NCBI RefSeq assembly: GCF_029867415.1
Contig: NC_081186.1
Coordinates: 19,375,338-19,439,337, forward strand
Direction of reading: 5' to 3'
DNA: 64,000 bases
DNA from: Vicia villosa
Lineage: Eukaryota > Streptophyta > Magnoliopsida > Fabales > Fabaceae
This document shows, piece by piece, positions 13,711 to 25,814 of the stretch. The translations under genes and the position numbers were made by a program. The notes under the pieces were generated by a model. The model was not told where the DNA came from, ran no database searches, and saw only the letters and a program-made list of their open reading frames with translations. Position 1 is the stretch's first letter; every line of letters starts with the position of its first letter.

Positions 13711-16700
13711 TCACAGATCATTAAGTAAAAGAGCACATGCTTCGCGTACCACTTCCCCACCATGATAAAGCTTGTGTCTTTGACCATTAACTGTCCAACT
13801 TTCCTTAGACTTGGGATCCTCAATCACAATTGCTCCATAGTCCCTCACTTCCTTCACCACAAATGGTCCTGACCATTTTGATTTAAGTTTACCGGGAAAC
13901 AACCGAAGCCGCGAATTGAATAGTAACACCATCTGCCCCTCATGAAAACTTTTGCATCGTACCTTCTTATCATGATAAGCTTTAGCTTTGTCCTTGTAGA
14001 GCTTGTTGGAGTGATATGCCTGGTCCCTTAATTCTTCCAATTCATGGAGTTGGTCTTTTCTTTTGTGGCCGGCCAGAGCGGTATCAAAGTTCAGAAATTT
14101 AAGAGCCCAAAGTGCTCTATGTTCCAACTCTACCGGAAGATGACAAGTTTTTCTGTAGACCATCTGAAAAGGGGTTAGTCCAATAGGAGCTTTGTAGGTA
14201 GTACAGTATGCCCATAAAGCTTCATCTAGTTTCAATGACCACTCTTTTCTAGAGCTAGAGACTGTTTTCTCAAGAATTCTCTCTACTTCTCTGTTTGATA
14301 CTTCCGTTTGACCATTTTCTTGTGGGTGATAGGGGGTGGTCACCTTATGTTTTACACCACAATGTTCTAAAACTTTTTCCAGAGGTGTATTACAAAAGTG
14401 TGAACCTCCATCCGTTATCAACACCCTTGGCACACCAAAACGTGAGAAGATATTTTTCTTTAAGAATTTGATCACAGTTTTGGAATTGGCCTTAGGTGTA
14501 GCAAGTGCTTCCACCCACTTAGATACATAGTCAACGACAACAAGAATGTATTCATTAGCGAAAGAGGGAGGAAACAGACCAACAAAATCAATGCCCCAAC
14601 AATCAAAAACTTCTACTTCTAACATATTGGTCAAGGGCATTTCATCTCGTTTCCCTATTCCTCCACTCCTTTGACATTTGTCACAACTTTTTGCGTGCTC
14701 ATGAGCATCTTTGAATAGAGTAGGCCAAAAGAATCCCGATTGGAGTACTTTGGTAGCTGTTCTCCAACCACTATAGTGGCCTCCATACGAAGAGTTGTGA
14801 CAATGCCAAAGAATATCTTTCGCTTCTTCATTGGTGACACATCTTCTCAAGATGCTGTCAACACCTTCTTTGAATAGATATGGGTCATCCCATACATAGT
14901 GTTTGGCATCCACTAAAAATTTCTTTCTTTGATTGCTAGTGAGCTCCTCCGGGATTAAACCGGTTGCCTTATAATTTGCAAAATCGGAAAACCAAGACCT
15001 CACTTGAATCGCATAAAGCTTTTCATCCGGAAACTCCTCTCTTACTTCAAACTCATTCTTTGTAATCTCTATATTTACCAATCGGGATAAATGATCCGCC
15101 ACCAAGTTTTCGGATCCCTTTTTGTCTCAGATTTCCAAATCAAACTCTTGTAAGAGTAAAATCCAACAGATTAATCTTTGTTTGAAATCCGGCTTGGTTA
15201 GCAAATATTTTATCGCCGAATGGTCGGTGTAGACTACAACTTTAGAATCGATCAAATAAGCTCTAAATTTTTCAAACGCATACACTATGGCTAGTAGCAC
15301 TTTTTCAGTTGTTGCATAGTTAACTTGAGCTTCATTCAAAACTTTACTAGCATAGTGAATTGCATGGAAAACTTTTGATCTTCTTTGACCTAACACCGCA
15401 CCTACCGCATAATCGCTTGCATCACACATGAGTTCAAAATCCATTTTCCAATTTGGAGCAACGATTATGGGTGCAGTAACTAATTTGTCTTTCAGCTCAA
15501 GAAATGCTTTTAGACAAGACTCATCAAAATCAAAATGCGTACCTTTGTTGAGTAAATTACTCAATGGCCTTGCTATCTTCAAAAAATCCTTGATGAATCT
15601 TCTATAGAAACCGGCATGTCCAAGAAAGCTTCTTATTCCTTTGATGTTGGTTGGTGGTGGCAGCTTCTCTATGATTTCCACTTTGGCTTTGTCAACTTCA
15701 AGTCCTTTGGAAGAAATTTTGTGTCCAAGAACCACTCCTTCGGTGACCATAAAATTGCATTTTTTCCAATTTGGCACAAGGTTAGTCTTCACACATCTCT
15801 CCAACACCACCTCAAGATTCTTTAAGCATAGGTCAAAAGATGATCCATACACCGAAAAATCATCCATGAACACCTCAATACACTCTTCAATCAAGTCCGC
15901 AAAGATGGCTTGCATGCATCTTTGGAATGTATCCGGAGCATTACATAGTCCAAAAGGCATTCTTTGATAGGCAAAAACACCAAATGGACATGTAAAAGCG
16001 GTCTTCTCATGGTCCGCCGGGTTCACCGAAATTTGGTTGTAGCCCGAATAACTATCTAAAAAGCAATAGAAATTCTTACCGGCTAACCTTTCCAACATTT
16101 GATCCATGAAAGGCAATGGGAAATGATCCTTCCTTGTTGCTTGATTTAATCTTCTATAGTCAATGCACATTCTCCACCCGGTTACCGTTCTTGTCGGAAT
16201 CAACTCAATCTTTTCATTTCGGATAACCGTCATGCCACCTTTCTTAGGAACAACTTGCACCAGACTTACCCATTCGCTATCGGAAATAGGATAAATCATC
16301 CCGGCCTCCAATAGTTTAACTACTTCCTTTCTCACGACTTCCTTCATTGATGGGTTGAGCCGCCTTTGAGGTTGAGCAACCGGTTTGTAATCATCCTCCA
16401 TCATGATTTTGTGCATGCAATAAGCGGGGCTAATACCTTTCAAATCGGATAAAACCCACCCTAGTGCACCTTCATGCTTCTTTAACACGTCAATTAAGCG
16501 CTTCTCCTCTTGAGTAGACAAAGAATTACTAATGATCACCGGTTTAGTGAAGTTATCACCAAGAAAAACATACTTCAAATGGGATGGCAACATTTTCAAC
16601 TCTAGTTTTGATTCTTCCACTTTCTTCTCCGCATTTAACTCTTCTACTTTTTCTTCATTATGATCAATCTCCCCACAAGATTCCAACTCATTCAAGAATG

Positions 16701-16863
16701 CTTCCATTTCTTTTTCTTCAATCTCGGATAAGACATTGTATGCTCCTATGAGAGATCTTTACAAAGGACTAGAGATGTGAACTTGATTAGCAACCTCCTT
16801 GATCTCCTCGTCGGTAGCATCGACTCGAAATGTATCATGTTTATCCTTGGGATGCTTCATTGC
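13711..16863 (-). pseudogene. Athila pol: reverse transcriptase, RNase H and integrase
   Basis: One reading frame covers RT, RNase H and integrase. The RT shows [17 protein letters not shown] and FMDDFSVYG, with the FMDD catalytic box. RNase H shows [14 protein letters not shown] and YTDH. The integrase has an HHCC zinc region (HCHNSSYGGH, CDKCQRSG) and the acidic triad at GIDFVG, ITDGGS and HPQENGQ. It ends naturally at 13711. The frame is cut by a TGA at 15127-15129 between RNase H and integrase, consistent with CGA to TGA decay, and by a TAA upstream of the RT near 16760. The protein would copy element RNA and integrate the DNA; this copy cannot make it whole. Confidence 0.93.
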
Positions 16864-18952
16864 TTAAAAGAGATTGAAAGTGACTTCTTCATCTTGCACT
16901 CTCACCTTCATGAGACCATTGTCTATGTCGATCATCATCCGAGCTGTTTTCATGAACGGTCTTCCAAGTATCAATGGTACATCACGGTCTTCTTCCATAT
17001 CAACTACCACAAAATCTACCGGGAACAAATATTTATCCACTTTGACTAGCATGTCTTGCGCAACTCCGTAAGGAGAGGTGAGAGACTTATCGGCTAGTTG
17101 CAAAGTCATTTGGGTTGGCTTCATCTCTATGTTTCCCAACCTCTTGATGATAGACAACGGAATTAAATTAATGCTTGAGCCCAAATCAACCAAACCGTTA
17201 CCTATGTAATGGCCTCCAATGGTAACCGGCAAAGTAACACGTCCCGGATCGGCTTCTTTCTTTGGTAGTGTCTTTTGGATTATGGCACTACAACGAGCAT
17301 CAAGTAAAACAGTCTCCTCTTCCGAATACCTCTTTTTCTTGGTGAGAATGTCCTTCATGAACTTTGCATATTTTGGCATTTGTTCTAACGCTTCGGAAAA
17401 TGGGATATTCACTTGGAGTTGTTTGAAAATATCCATAAACCTAGCGTATTGCCTTGCATTATCCGTCCTTGATTTGGCATGTGGGTATGGTAAGTGCTGG
17501 GATGGGATTGTGCTCTTTTGTTCATCTCTCTTTTTATTCCTCTTCACTTTTTTGTTGTTTTTCTCACTTTCTTCGTTTTCTTTTCTCTCTTTTTCAACTA
17601 ATTCTTCCTCTATCTTTTCCTCACTCTTTTCTCCCTCATTTTCAACTATCACTTCCACTTCTTCCTCTTCAACTATTACTTCCTCCTCATCTTCCACTAT
17701 AACCTCTTCATTCACGCCGTTATTCACCTTCCTCCCACTTCTTGTAACAGTGGCTTTGCAATGTTCCTTTGGATTGGTTTGGGTGTTGGCGGAGAAGGAT
17801 GCCCCCGGTTGTTGCTCGGACAATTGCTTTGCAAGTTGACCCACTTGATTTTCTAGATTCCTTATGGCCGCTTCATTACTCCTTTGATTAGCCATGGATG
17901 CTTGCATGAATTGTGTAAGAGTGTCTTCCAATTTTGAGCTCCCATCTTGAGATTGTTGACCTTGACCTTGAGGGTTTGGACTTTGATAAGTACTTTGATG
18001 TTGATAGTGTTGATTGTTGAATCTTGAAGGTTGAAATCCTTGGTTGTTTCTTTGGTAAGGATTGTTGTGAGGTGGAGGTTGCCTTTGATAACCTTGATTT
18101 TGATTGTTGACATAATTCACTTCTTCACCCTCGGGAGGAGGACAAAACCCGGTCGGATGGTCACCTTGACAAAGTTCACAACTTGCTACGTGAGAATTCA
18201 TTTGCATCCCATGAATTTCCTTCATTTGTTGTGGGAGCTTCGACATTTGCTTGGTGAGTAACTCAACTTGTTGAGAGAGAATTCATTTGCATCCCATGAC
18301 CCTTGCATTTTCTAAGCATGGATTTGAATCTTTCCCAAGCATCATTTAAGGACTCGTTGCTTCCTTGATTGAAAACTGCGATTGCCGTTTTGGCCTCCAT
18401 GAATCGGGATTGAGGAAAATATTGTTCTAAAAATTTTTCTTCCAATAGATTCCAATCCGTCATCACATTTGGTAATTGATCAAGATACCATTCTTTGGTT
18501 TTCCCAAGTAATGAGTATGGAAATAGTCTCTTGAACAATGATTCTTCATTGGCCGCGTCGACTCCCGTTGAACCCGCAATCTCATAAAATTTGGTGAGAT
18601 GTGCGAAAGGATCCTCATGATCCATTCCGGTGAATGGATTTGCATAAACAAGTTGGAGGATTCCGGTATTCATCTCCATATTTGCTCCTCCTTGAGCATT
18701 GCGTGCAAATTGGGCGGTACGTCTTGGACTATTGGCGGACATTTCGGTTGGAACAACACCCGCCATGTCTCCTTCAAAAGTCTCTACAACTACTTCTTCA
18801 ATTTGATTGTTAGAAGAAGTAGACGCCTCTTCTCTTTATCGCTTCTCTTGGGCTAACTTCCTTCTTCTTCGTGTCTTGCTATTGAGATTTCAGAGTGTTC
18901 TTTCAATTTCGGGATCGAAATGAAATTGTTCTTCGGAAGCTTTTTCTCGCAT
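16864..18952 (-). pseudogene. Athila gag and protease, broken
   Basis: The likely start is ATG at about 18952, since the frame from there runs into the conserved gag. The capsid part has LFPYSLLGKTKEWYLDQLP. The nucleocapsid zinc knuckle is CELCQGDHPTGFC (CX2CX3HX4C). The protease has DLGSSINLIP, where DLGA is more usual, and VPLILGRPF. Breaks: two early stops (TGA and TAA between 18890 and 18830), a frame change at about 18263, and a stop at 16864-16866 before the RT. Gag ends abruptly after KCKGHG and restarts close to the zinc knuckle, so a middle segment seems to be deleted there. A very acidic Glu-rich linker lies around 17600-17700. Confidence 0.9.
18192..18299. repeat. 23-bp direct repeat at the gag deletion point
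   Basis: GAGAATTCATTTGCATCCCATGA, described here by its ends GAGAATTC and CCCATGA, occurs at 18192-18214 and again at 18277-18299. The second copy lies exactly where the gag frame breaks and conserved sequence is missing. This fits repair or template switching that copied nearby sequence into a deletion. Confidence 0.75.
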
Positions 18953-19060
18953 ACACAAGAATCTACAAAACTAGCAAACCAAGTGAAACGCAAAAGCAAT
19001 ATTAATAAGGTAACACAACTTAAAACAATGAACTATTGCAATGCTTGCAATATCAAACGC

Positions 19061-19081
19061 CAATCCCCGGCAACGGCGCCA
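19061..19081 (-). other. Athila primer binding site, tRNA-Asp
   Basis: On the minus strand, three bases after the 5' LTR, the sequence TGGCGCCGTTGCCGGGGAT begins. It is complementary to the 3' end of plant tRNA-Asp including CCA. It primes first-strand DNA synthesis and fixes both the element's orientation and its LTR border. Confidence 0.92.
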
Positions 19082-19084
19082 ATT

Positions 19085-20339
19085 TGTTGAATAGTATATT
19101 CAAGGAAAATATTTTTCAATCGTATCCACAGAGATTGGGTGATATTACCGCCGTTCTATAGTTACTATTATTTTAAGTTCGAAAGCTAACAAAGTTGTTT
19201 TGTTTTGAATCGCTATTTGTTCTAATCAAGACAATTATAAGACAATAAACTAAAACTTTTTTCAATAATAAAAGAATGACAAGATTGGTTTGGTTTCACT
19301 ACCCCTATCTTCCATGTGACTTTAACAACAAATGCATAACTTCACTAATGGTGAAATGCTCTAGTATCCTCCCAACAATGTTTATGTCTAAACAAAATTG
19401 TGAAAGTTAATATATTAATCTTTAGATGATCTCTCACTCTAACTATCAATATACTAATCTTGATTGTTTGATACAAATAGAAAAGCAGCAAATAAATCTA
19501 TCTCTAGCCTTTATTCACTACTTGATAAAATGTTGTAGATCAAGACTTGAAATATATTTCTTAATCATAAATCAAATCTAAATATAAAAGATAAAACAAC
19601 AACATTCATTCATTTCAATACTAATGAAGTTCATACAAAGTGCTAGAGAAAATACATAGTTAACAAGGATAGCTACTACCTCCAATCTTGTCAAAGTGGG
19701 ATTTAGCTACTCATCACCATGGTTGACAACAAGAAGAATGAAGAAGAAGCTAAGAACATCAATCTCTCACAAAGTTGTTCTTTTCTCTCCCAAAACCCTA
19801 GCCTCAATGTTTGGTTCACAATGAATAGAATAGAAGCCCATTAGTTCTCTTTTTCTTTTTATCTCAATTAGCCCCCCAAATTTTGTACTAACTGTTCACA
19901 TTCAAAAGATAAAAACCTAATGACAAGTGGCAGACCAACTAAGAAAAAAGAGATACTCTGTTTCGCAGTTTTTGCGGCGCCAAGAGTGTTTGCGGCGCAA
20001 ACACTTCAATTTCTGCCACATCAGAATCCAGCCAAAAACTAAGAGCAGTTGGGATTCTTGCAGGTTCCGGCGCCAATGATGTTTGCGGGGCAAACTGGAT
20101 TCATCAACTCTTCTTTTGCTAATCCAAGTCTTCAAGTAATTCCTCTTTGCTTCAATGATCTTCAAACCTTAAAAACGCTACAAAACTAACAAACATGTGA
20201 AATAACAATTCAAATGAACTCAAATGAACAAAATTGCAAAATTATTAAATTGTAAGAAGAAAAGTGTGATTGTTGAGTAAAAAGTGGTTAAAGGGACCAA
20301 AAACAATATATGAAAATTAGTACTATTTGGTCCCTAACA
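19085..20339 (-). repeat. Athila 5' LTR, uninterrupted
   Basis: A 1,255-bp copy with TGTT and AACA ends, next to the primer site on one side and the CATCA target duplication on the other. It keeps the empty site (GCCAAAAACTAAG) for the CACTA element found in the partner LTR. Confidence 0.95.
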
Positions 20340-20689
20340 CATCACAAAACACTAAAAATGAGTAATTGTAATACGAGCATTTTATAAATAAATTCAACTT
20401 TACATAACAGTCATAAGTTAATATTTTATAATGAGTAAAATGCTTAAGGTACATATCCAGCACAGATTGTAGTACATTGGGTGACTTCCTAAAACACACA
20501 AATAACCCTTGACACCGGGTTCCAATGAAAACTTAATTAAAAAGACATAGCATGAATGTTTAACTGAATAACCTAGTACCCACAATTCAACCCTTAACTA
20601 AAGTCTTCCATAATATAACATAAAACTATATCTTAATCAAATCTTCGACAATTAATCGTCCAAAACATCACCGACAAAACACTTTCATG

Positions 20690-22425
20690 AATATAACACA
20701 TGAGCTTCTTTCAACGCCCTCCTGCCTGAACTTCCTGACGCTCCACATAAACCAATATTTCTTCGACCGGTGGATAGCGGATGATGAAGTGGACTACGTC
20801 AACTTCCTTGAAATGGGAAGCCTGTGCGTAATCAAACCAACCACCTCACAAAATTTTCTCCTTGCTCTTCCGTCTCTTCTTTATCTTACAGAAATATTGT
20901 TCGGCATTGTCACAGTCATATAGCACAATGTTGGAAATCCTTCGACGAAGGCAACTTTTTACCACTTTTACTGGAAAAACCTGCAACATATATTATAAGG
21001 CCATCAACTGCATTACATTTGTTACAGACTTCTCCTAATGCATCATATCAACTAATACAGGTTCTTACCAACACGTTTCTGATGAACTTCTTTACATTAG
21101 ATACCTCTCGGCTCCACCACTCTTTGTCCTGGTCCACAATGATGGGCGAATACACCCTAAAAAATTCAACAAAATATGATAAACACCATCTCAAACAAAC
21201 CAACTGGTGAAGACAATATCAGTTCTTACATATAATTTCAGTTAACAAAAAATTTACCTTTCACTATCGGAGGATAGCGTAATGTATTCACGATCATCTC
21301 TTTTAACTTGATGCTCATATGAAGATATGACAGTCTTACCCTTGAGTTTCCCCTGCTGTTCCTCTGCAGCAAACCCAACTTTTTTCTTCACATTCAACAC
21401 ATCACCAGTCTCCTGGGCTTTCTTCTTGCCTTTCGGATCACATTGCATGTCAGAAACCACATTAGGTGAAACCTCTGTGTGACTGCGTTTTTTGGATGGA
21501 CCAGCTCCGACATTACCACCACTTTTGTTTCAAAACAGAAATTTACGCTAAGAATGGCCAACACATAAATAATGGAAACTTCATTGAAAAATATTCATTC
21601 ATACACATTTATTATAAAATAACCCTAATAATTGATTTTAAAACATGAATAACCACATTCGGGTTTCTACTTCTAAATCACATATGATATATTACGAAAC
21701 AACAATAACATCATGGTAATCAATCACTATAAACATGGAATTTTATAATAAAACGCAGTGACAGTTAGTTACCTCTTGGATGCAGCTGATTGGAAAGAGG
21801 CTTTGTAAACAGATGCATGGTAACTTCTTCTTGCATCAACACCTCTTTTGACTGGAGCAGTTTCATTTTTCGGAACACGACCCGATTTCCCCAGCGTTGC
21901 CTGTATTTTGTCTGTTGCCTCTTTGCTCTCTTTCTTAATTGAAGCTAACTCATCCAGCATCATTTTGAGAGCCACGCTCCTTATGTGTTTCCCATAATTT
22001 TGGTGTCCATGAGTAGCACCATCTCTCTTGCAGATGGAGAAAAAGTTAGCTGACATAACTCATCTTCCTAAAAACAACGGAAACAACAGCACCACATGCA
22101 TGCAACCATGAAAAAACACATTAACCTTAACTATATTTTCGAATATCAAAGTATTCGGCATCCACGAAGGTTTAAATGGAATATCAGATTCGATTCTAAC
22201 TTCAAATATAAACTACACCCTGAATAGTAACAAACAACATCTGATGAATCTGCGACAATGATCGATTAACATAGTTGAATATACATGGAGCGTTGAAGAC
22301 GAATCCGATGATGGAATAACTGAGCAAAAATAGGTATAAGATAGTGAACATGGGAAAACTTACTGTAAGCGGGGATGATCCATGGAGGAAGGTTGTCGTT
22401 GTTCCGGATTCTTGTGGCTGGCCAT
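20690..22425 (-). pseudogene. B3-domain gene, 5' exons (first part of a split pseudogene)
   Basis: A likely start ATG lies at 22425 (MASHKNPEQ), with a GTAAGT donor after 62 bases. The next exon (about 22045-21773) encodes a Lys-rich, possibly coiled segment (MMLDELASIKKESKEATDK). Another (about 21520-21258) has a PSKKRS basic patch that could serve nuclear import. A short exon (21156-21069) has DQDKEWWSREVSNVKKF. The last (20980-20690) is a B3-like unit (NIVLYDCDNAEQYFCKIKKR, then HFIIRYPPVEE in a shifted frame). Most splice borders are intact. The frameshift in the B3 unit and a poor exon-one join show decay. The remaining exons lie beyond the Athila element, at 5444-6137. Confidence 0.6.
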
Positions 22426-22810
22426 AAGAGAATGACTGAATGTGATAGAGATCTTTACAAGGACGGTGAGGTATGAGTGAAAAAAGATGGATAAAGTGTT
22501 TATGTGGTACTTCTACGGTTTAGACGTTCCAAATAGTGGACTTTACTACTTACCACCGTTTTGAGTTCCCAGTATACCGCTTTTACTTCATTTCAACATT
22601 TTTGTAATTTTTTTTTCATTTTGAATAAATTTTGGGTTTGGCAATTCGTTTTTTTTATAAACTCACTCAAATATTATTCAAACGTTTTTTTTTATTTTTT
22701 CTAATAAAATTATTTTTTATCTATTTCAGAATAATTACACCTTCCTATTTATTTTGCAATAATGTATTAATATAATAAACCTTATTTGGTGCAACCGGTC
22801 CAGCCCACGC
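22426..22810. other. No gene; inner 3' region of the Helitron
   Basis: AT-rich, with T runs. It lies between the B3 pseudogene start and the Helitron terminal hairpin and could hold the promoter of the former B3 gene. No specific motif is convincing. Confidence 0.4.
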
Positions 22811-22845
22811 CAGTACCCGTGCAGAAGCACGGGTATCCCACTAGT
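22811..22845 (+). mobile_element. Helitron 3' terminus
   Basis: An 8-bp stem, ACCCGTGC and GCACGGGT around the loop AGAA (22815-22834), is followed six bases later by CTAG (22841-22844) and then T. This is the standard rolling-circle Helitron 3' end: a short GC hairpin, CTRR, and insertion before T. The element extends leftward. I could not find its TC start, so its length is unknown. It may be a short non-autonomous element or may carry the B3 pseudogene. No Rep/helicase was seen. Confidence 0.8.
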
Positions 22846-22988
22846 TATAAGTAAAATAATTGGTTACTAAAGTACATTTTTGTGGTTAATACAATTGTGA
22901 AATTGGTTAATGACACAACCTTATATTTGTGTTGTAAAATAAATTTAAAAAATAAATTTTTTAAAATAATATTATTTTATTAAAAAAA

Positions 22989-23020
22989 CACTGTTCATAG
23001 TATAAATATGGTGAACAGTG
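22989..23020. repeat. Short inverted repeat CACTGTTCA/TGAACAGTG
   Basis: A perfect 9-bp inverted repeat with a 14-base spacer that contains TATAAATA. It resembles the small hairpins of some plant repeats but has no neighbour that explains it. Confidence 0.6.
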
Positions 23021-23519
23021 TATACGGTGTAGGTATTCATATTGGAATTTGGTGTCTAGCAGATATATATGGACATATAGCCAAGTAATTACTCATAAAT
23101 TAGGTGACTATGAATGCGAGTATGTTAATACCCAATGTCAAGGTTGTCAAACTCGTGAGTCTACTCAGACTCGAAAAAGGGTCCATAGACTCAACTCGCA
23201 GACTCGACTCGCAAACTCGCACGATTCTATGAAAAATAAAGAATAACTTTAAAAAAACTTTTAAGTGACACATACATGACATACACATATATTTTTAAAC
23301 TTGTAAATGCCTCATATATGACACAAATCTATATAATAGAATACCAATTAACATAAAAATTTAAATTTCATACTCCCTAACAAATTTCTTAATAAAAAAA
23401 CTCCATAATAAAACAAACAAAATAGAAAAGTACGTGGCTAAAGACTTAAAGTAATAATTTTTTCTTAGTTGCCTACTACATGAAGCAAAACAAATCATAA
23501 AATAAATATGCTAATGGAT

Positions 23520-24750
23520 TTAGACATTCAAAGCTCTAGTGAAATCATCACCACAAATATCATCACCATTATCTTCATTGCTATCTTGAGTATCATCATT
23601 AAATTCTGCCCCAGATGAAATACATTTTTCATCATTAACCCAAGTTGGCAGGACCGGCCCAATACATATTGAGGCTTGAGGCGAAATTAAAAAAATGAGG
23701 GTTTTTATATTATTATAATATTTTTTTTTCTAAAATATATTTTGTTTAAAATTTTACTTTTTGAGATGCAAAATTATTTATTAAATTTTTGTTATCAATT
23801 TCGTTTAACATTTATTTTTCAATCGATAATAAAGTCAATCCATTTAATCTTTGTTGAGATATTTCTTTAACATTTCATTTTTGTTGTCTATATCTATATT
23901 GTTAGTTTCTACGTAATTTAACTTGTTCATTTGATGAACAATCACCTAAGTTTTCAAATTTTGTTTGTTTGTTTTGATGAAGAATTAAATCAAACAAATA
24001 AAAAGACTATAATTAAAAACTAAATGAGAAAATGTTTAATAAATAAAATTTGACTTTATACTTTTGTGGTGCTTTGCCCCTTTTTCTTCTTTAAAGAAAA
24101 GTTAAAATTGAAAAAGAAAAGAGATCCTCCTCTTGTTGCAATAGATCACAAAGTGGATGGATATTTGCTTCAATTAACAATACTAATATTATAATATAAT
24201 AAACAAAGAAATATTCATAGAACCAAACAATGTATGTACTTTTTACTGTAACTTTCTTTAAACCACACGACACAAATTGATGGTAAATAGAAAAGGTTTT
24301 GTATTTTTTCTTTATATATAGAACAAACATTAAAAAATATAAATAGGTATTAATTAGATGCAGTTGCCACTTTTATTGGAAAAAGTGACACCTTTTCATG
24401 CTATAACTAATAGAAACGAACCATTATGACATATTAGCATATGGGTTGAATAATTAACCAACGGTCACAAGAGTAATTTATATAGGAGAGTATAATAGAT
24501 TAATATTTTTTTAGGCCCTAGTCACGGGCCTACTTTGCCTGTAGCTTGGGTCGGGCCTGCAAGTTTGATTGCTTGAAGTTCCATTTCCACTTAATTCAAA
24601 ATTTCCACCACCACCACTTTGCACAACATTAGTAACAACAACACTAGCTTCCACAATGTTGTTAACAATAACATCCTCCTGCTCTACATTAACTTTAGTT
24701 TGCACATTTTCTTCATTAGGATCATCAATTATCCATTCATCAACTGAATG
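23520..24750 (-). pseudogene. Transposase-like C-terminal remnant, split by a nested hAT
   Basis: From about 24750 leftward, an exon reads VDEWIIDDPNEENVQ and onward to GNGTSSNQT. The second hAT interrupts it there. When that element and one duplicated 8-mer are skipped, the frame continues (WVNDEKCISS) into a very acidic tail ending at TAA 23520-23522. The DEW motif near the end is like hAT transposase tails, and the location inside hAT ends supports this. The catalytic region is absent, so the assignment is tentative. Confidence 0.45.
23649..24559. mobile_element. Second hAT element, 911 bp, nested in the first
   Basis: It starts CAGGACCGGCCC and ends, on the other strand, with CAGGCCCGACCC. 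Flanking 8-mers CAAGTTGG (23641-23648) and CAAGTTTG (24560-24567) match at seven of eight positions. The interior is AT-rich with no transposase, so it depends on a relative. It is younger than its host because its insertion splits a frame that is otherwise continuous. Confidence 0.8.
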
Positions 24751-25618
24751 AATATCTTCAAATGAAAGAACAATATTTTTTTTCCTTTTCTATTTTTCAA
24801 TTTAAAATTGTACATGGCATAAACCAAGTTATTCATACTTTTTTATTCAACCTATTTCTTCTCTTTGTAAGAACCTACAAATCAATTTATAACCAATTCA
24901 AAATTATACGTAGGTTCCGCAATTTACAACATTTTTATGTCTGTAGCAAGTTTTCATTATTTCAAAACGGTTAGCAATGCATTTTTTCATAACTCGTAAA
25001 TCACAATTTTGTCAAAACTGTAGCAATATATTATTTCAAAACAAACAAAAAAATACTTTTTTTTCCATAAATCATAAATTTTCTAATCCATTTTTTACGT
25101 CAAATTGATAGATGGGGATTGGGATCATTTGACCTAATAGAACAATGGGGCATCACGTATACAAAATAGAATATGCAAGAGAAACATTCAAGTGAAACAT
25201 ATAAGAAAATACTTACACAACAAAAAATTGATTTACGACAACGAACGTAAACAAAACAATGGACAGAACAAATGCACGCCGTCAATGAAGGGAGGAAGAA
25301 ACTTTGATGAAACAATATACCAGGATAGAGAATTTCTAATTCTTGTACAAGCAATTATTTTTTTATAAAATAAAATAAAATCTTTTGGGAAATTTGGATC
25401 TTTTTAGGATTTAATAAATTCAAAAAAAAATTTATAGACTCGTAAACTCTCCATAGACTCGCGAGTCTATACGAGTTTGTGCGAGTCTACTCGAGTTTAT
25501 CAAAAATCGATTTTATACGCGAGTCTACTCATTTTTGCTTCCTAGACCCGTAAACTTGTACGAGTTTACGAGTCTACCCGCGAGTTTGACAACCATGCTC
25601 ACTGTGCCTCTTACCGGC

Positions 25619-25621
<3 letters not shown>

Positions 25622-25659
<38 letters not shown>
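25622..25659. repeat. (AT)n microsatellite
   Basis: An uninterrupted run of AT dinucleotides, 19 units, in AT-rich DNA between the hAT and copia elements. It is expected to be length-variable. Confidence 0.95.
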
Positions 25660-25665
<6 letters not shown>

Positions 25666-25814
25666 TATTATATAAAATTATATGTCTATTACTTTTAAAA
25701 AATACGTCACCATTAAATTATTACGCATATTGATATAAGTGTTTGATTATTTTATAATTAAATAATAAAATCTTAAAAAAAAAAATTAATATGACACAAA
25801 TTTAAAATGATATG

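Larger units (their letters stand above)
6734..20339 (-). mobile_element. Athila-type Ty3/gypsy retrotransposon, complete but defective
   Basis: A full element in minus orientation. The 5' LTR is at 19085-20339, the PBS at 19061-19081, then gag-protease, reverse transcriptase-RNase H, integrase, an extra ORF in the env position, a polypurine tract next to 10099, and the 3' LTR at 6734-10099. The LTRs start TGTT and end AACA. A 5-bp target duplication CATCA flanks it (6729-6733 and 20340-20344). Gag with CELCQGDHPTGFC, FMDD in the RT and the tRNA-Asp primer site place it in the Athila clade. It cannot be autonomous: gag and pol contain stops, gag has a frame break and an apparent deletion, and the env-position ORF has a frameshift. 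It inserted in an intron of the B3 pseudogene, and a CACTA transposon later entered its 3' LTR. Confidence 0.95.
23139..25597. mobile_element. Old hAT-type DNA transposon
   Basis: The ends are inverted copies of CAAGGTTGTCAAACTCG and CATGGTTGTCAAACTCG. Flanking 8-mers CCCAATGT and CTCACTGT agree at six of eight positions, as expected for an aged 8-bp hAT target duplication. Subterminal zones are rich in GACTCG and CGAGTC repeats. The interior contains what may be the end of a transposase gene on the minus strand and a second, nested hAT. Removing the nested element leaves about 1.5 kb, so this copy is internally deleted. Confidence 0.7.

Noticed and set aside
17219..17839. Plus-strand frame of 206 codons opposite Athila gag
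   Set aside because: Its Ser/Phe runs mirror the Glu-rich gag linker on the coding strand.
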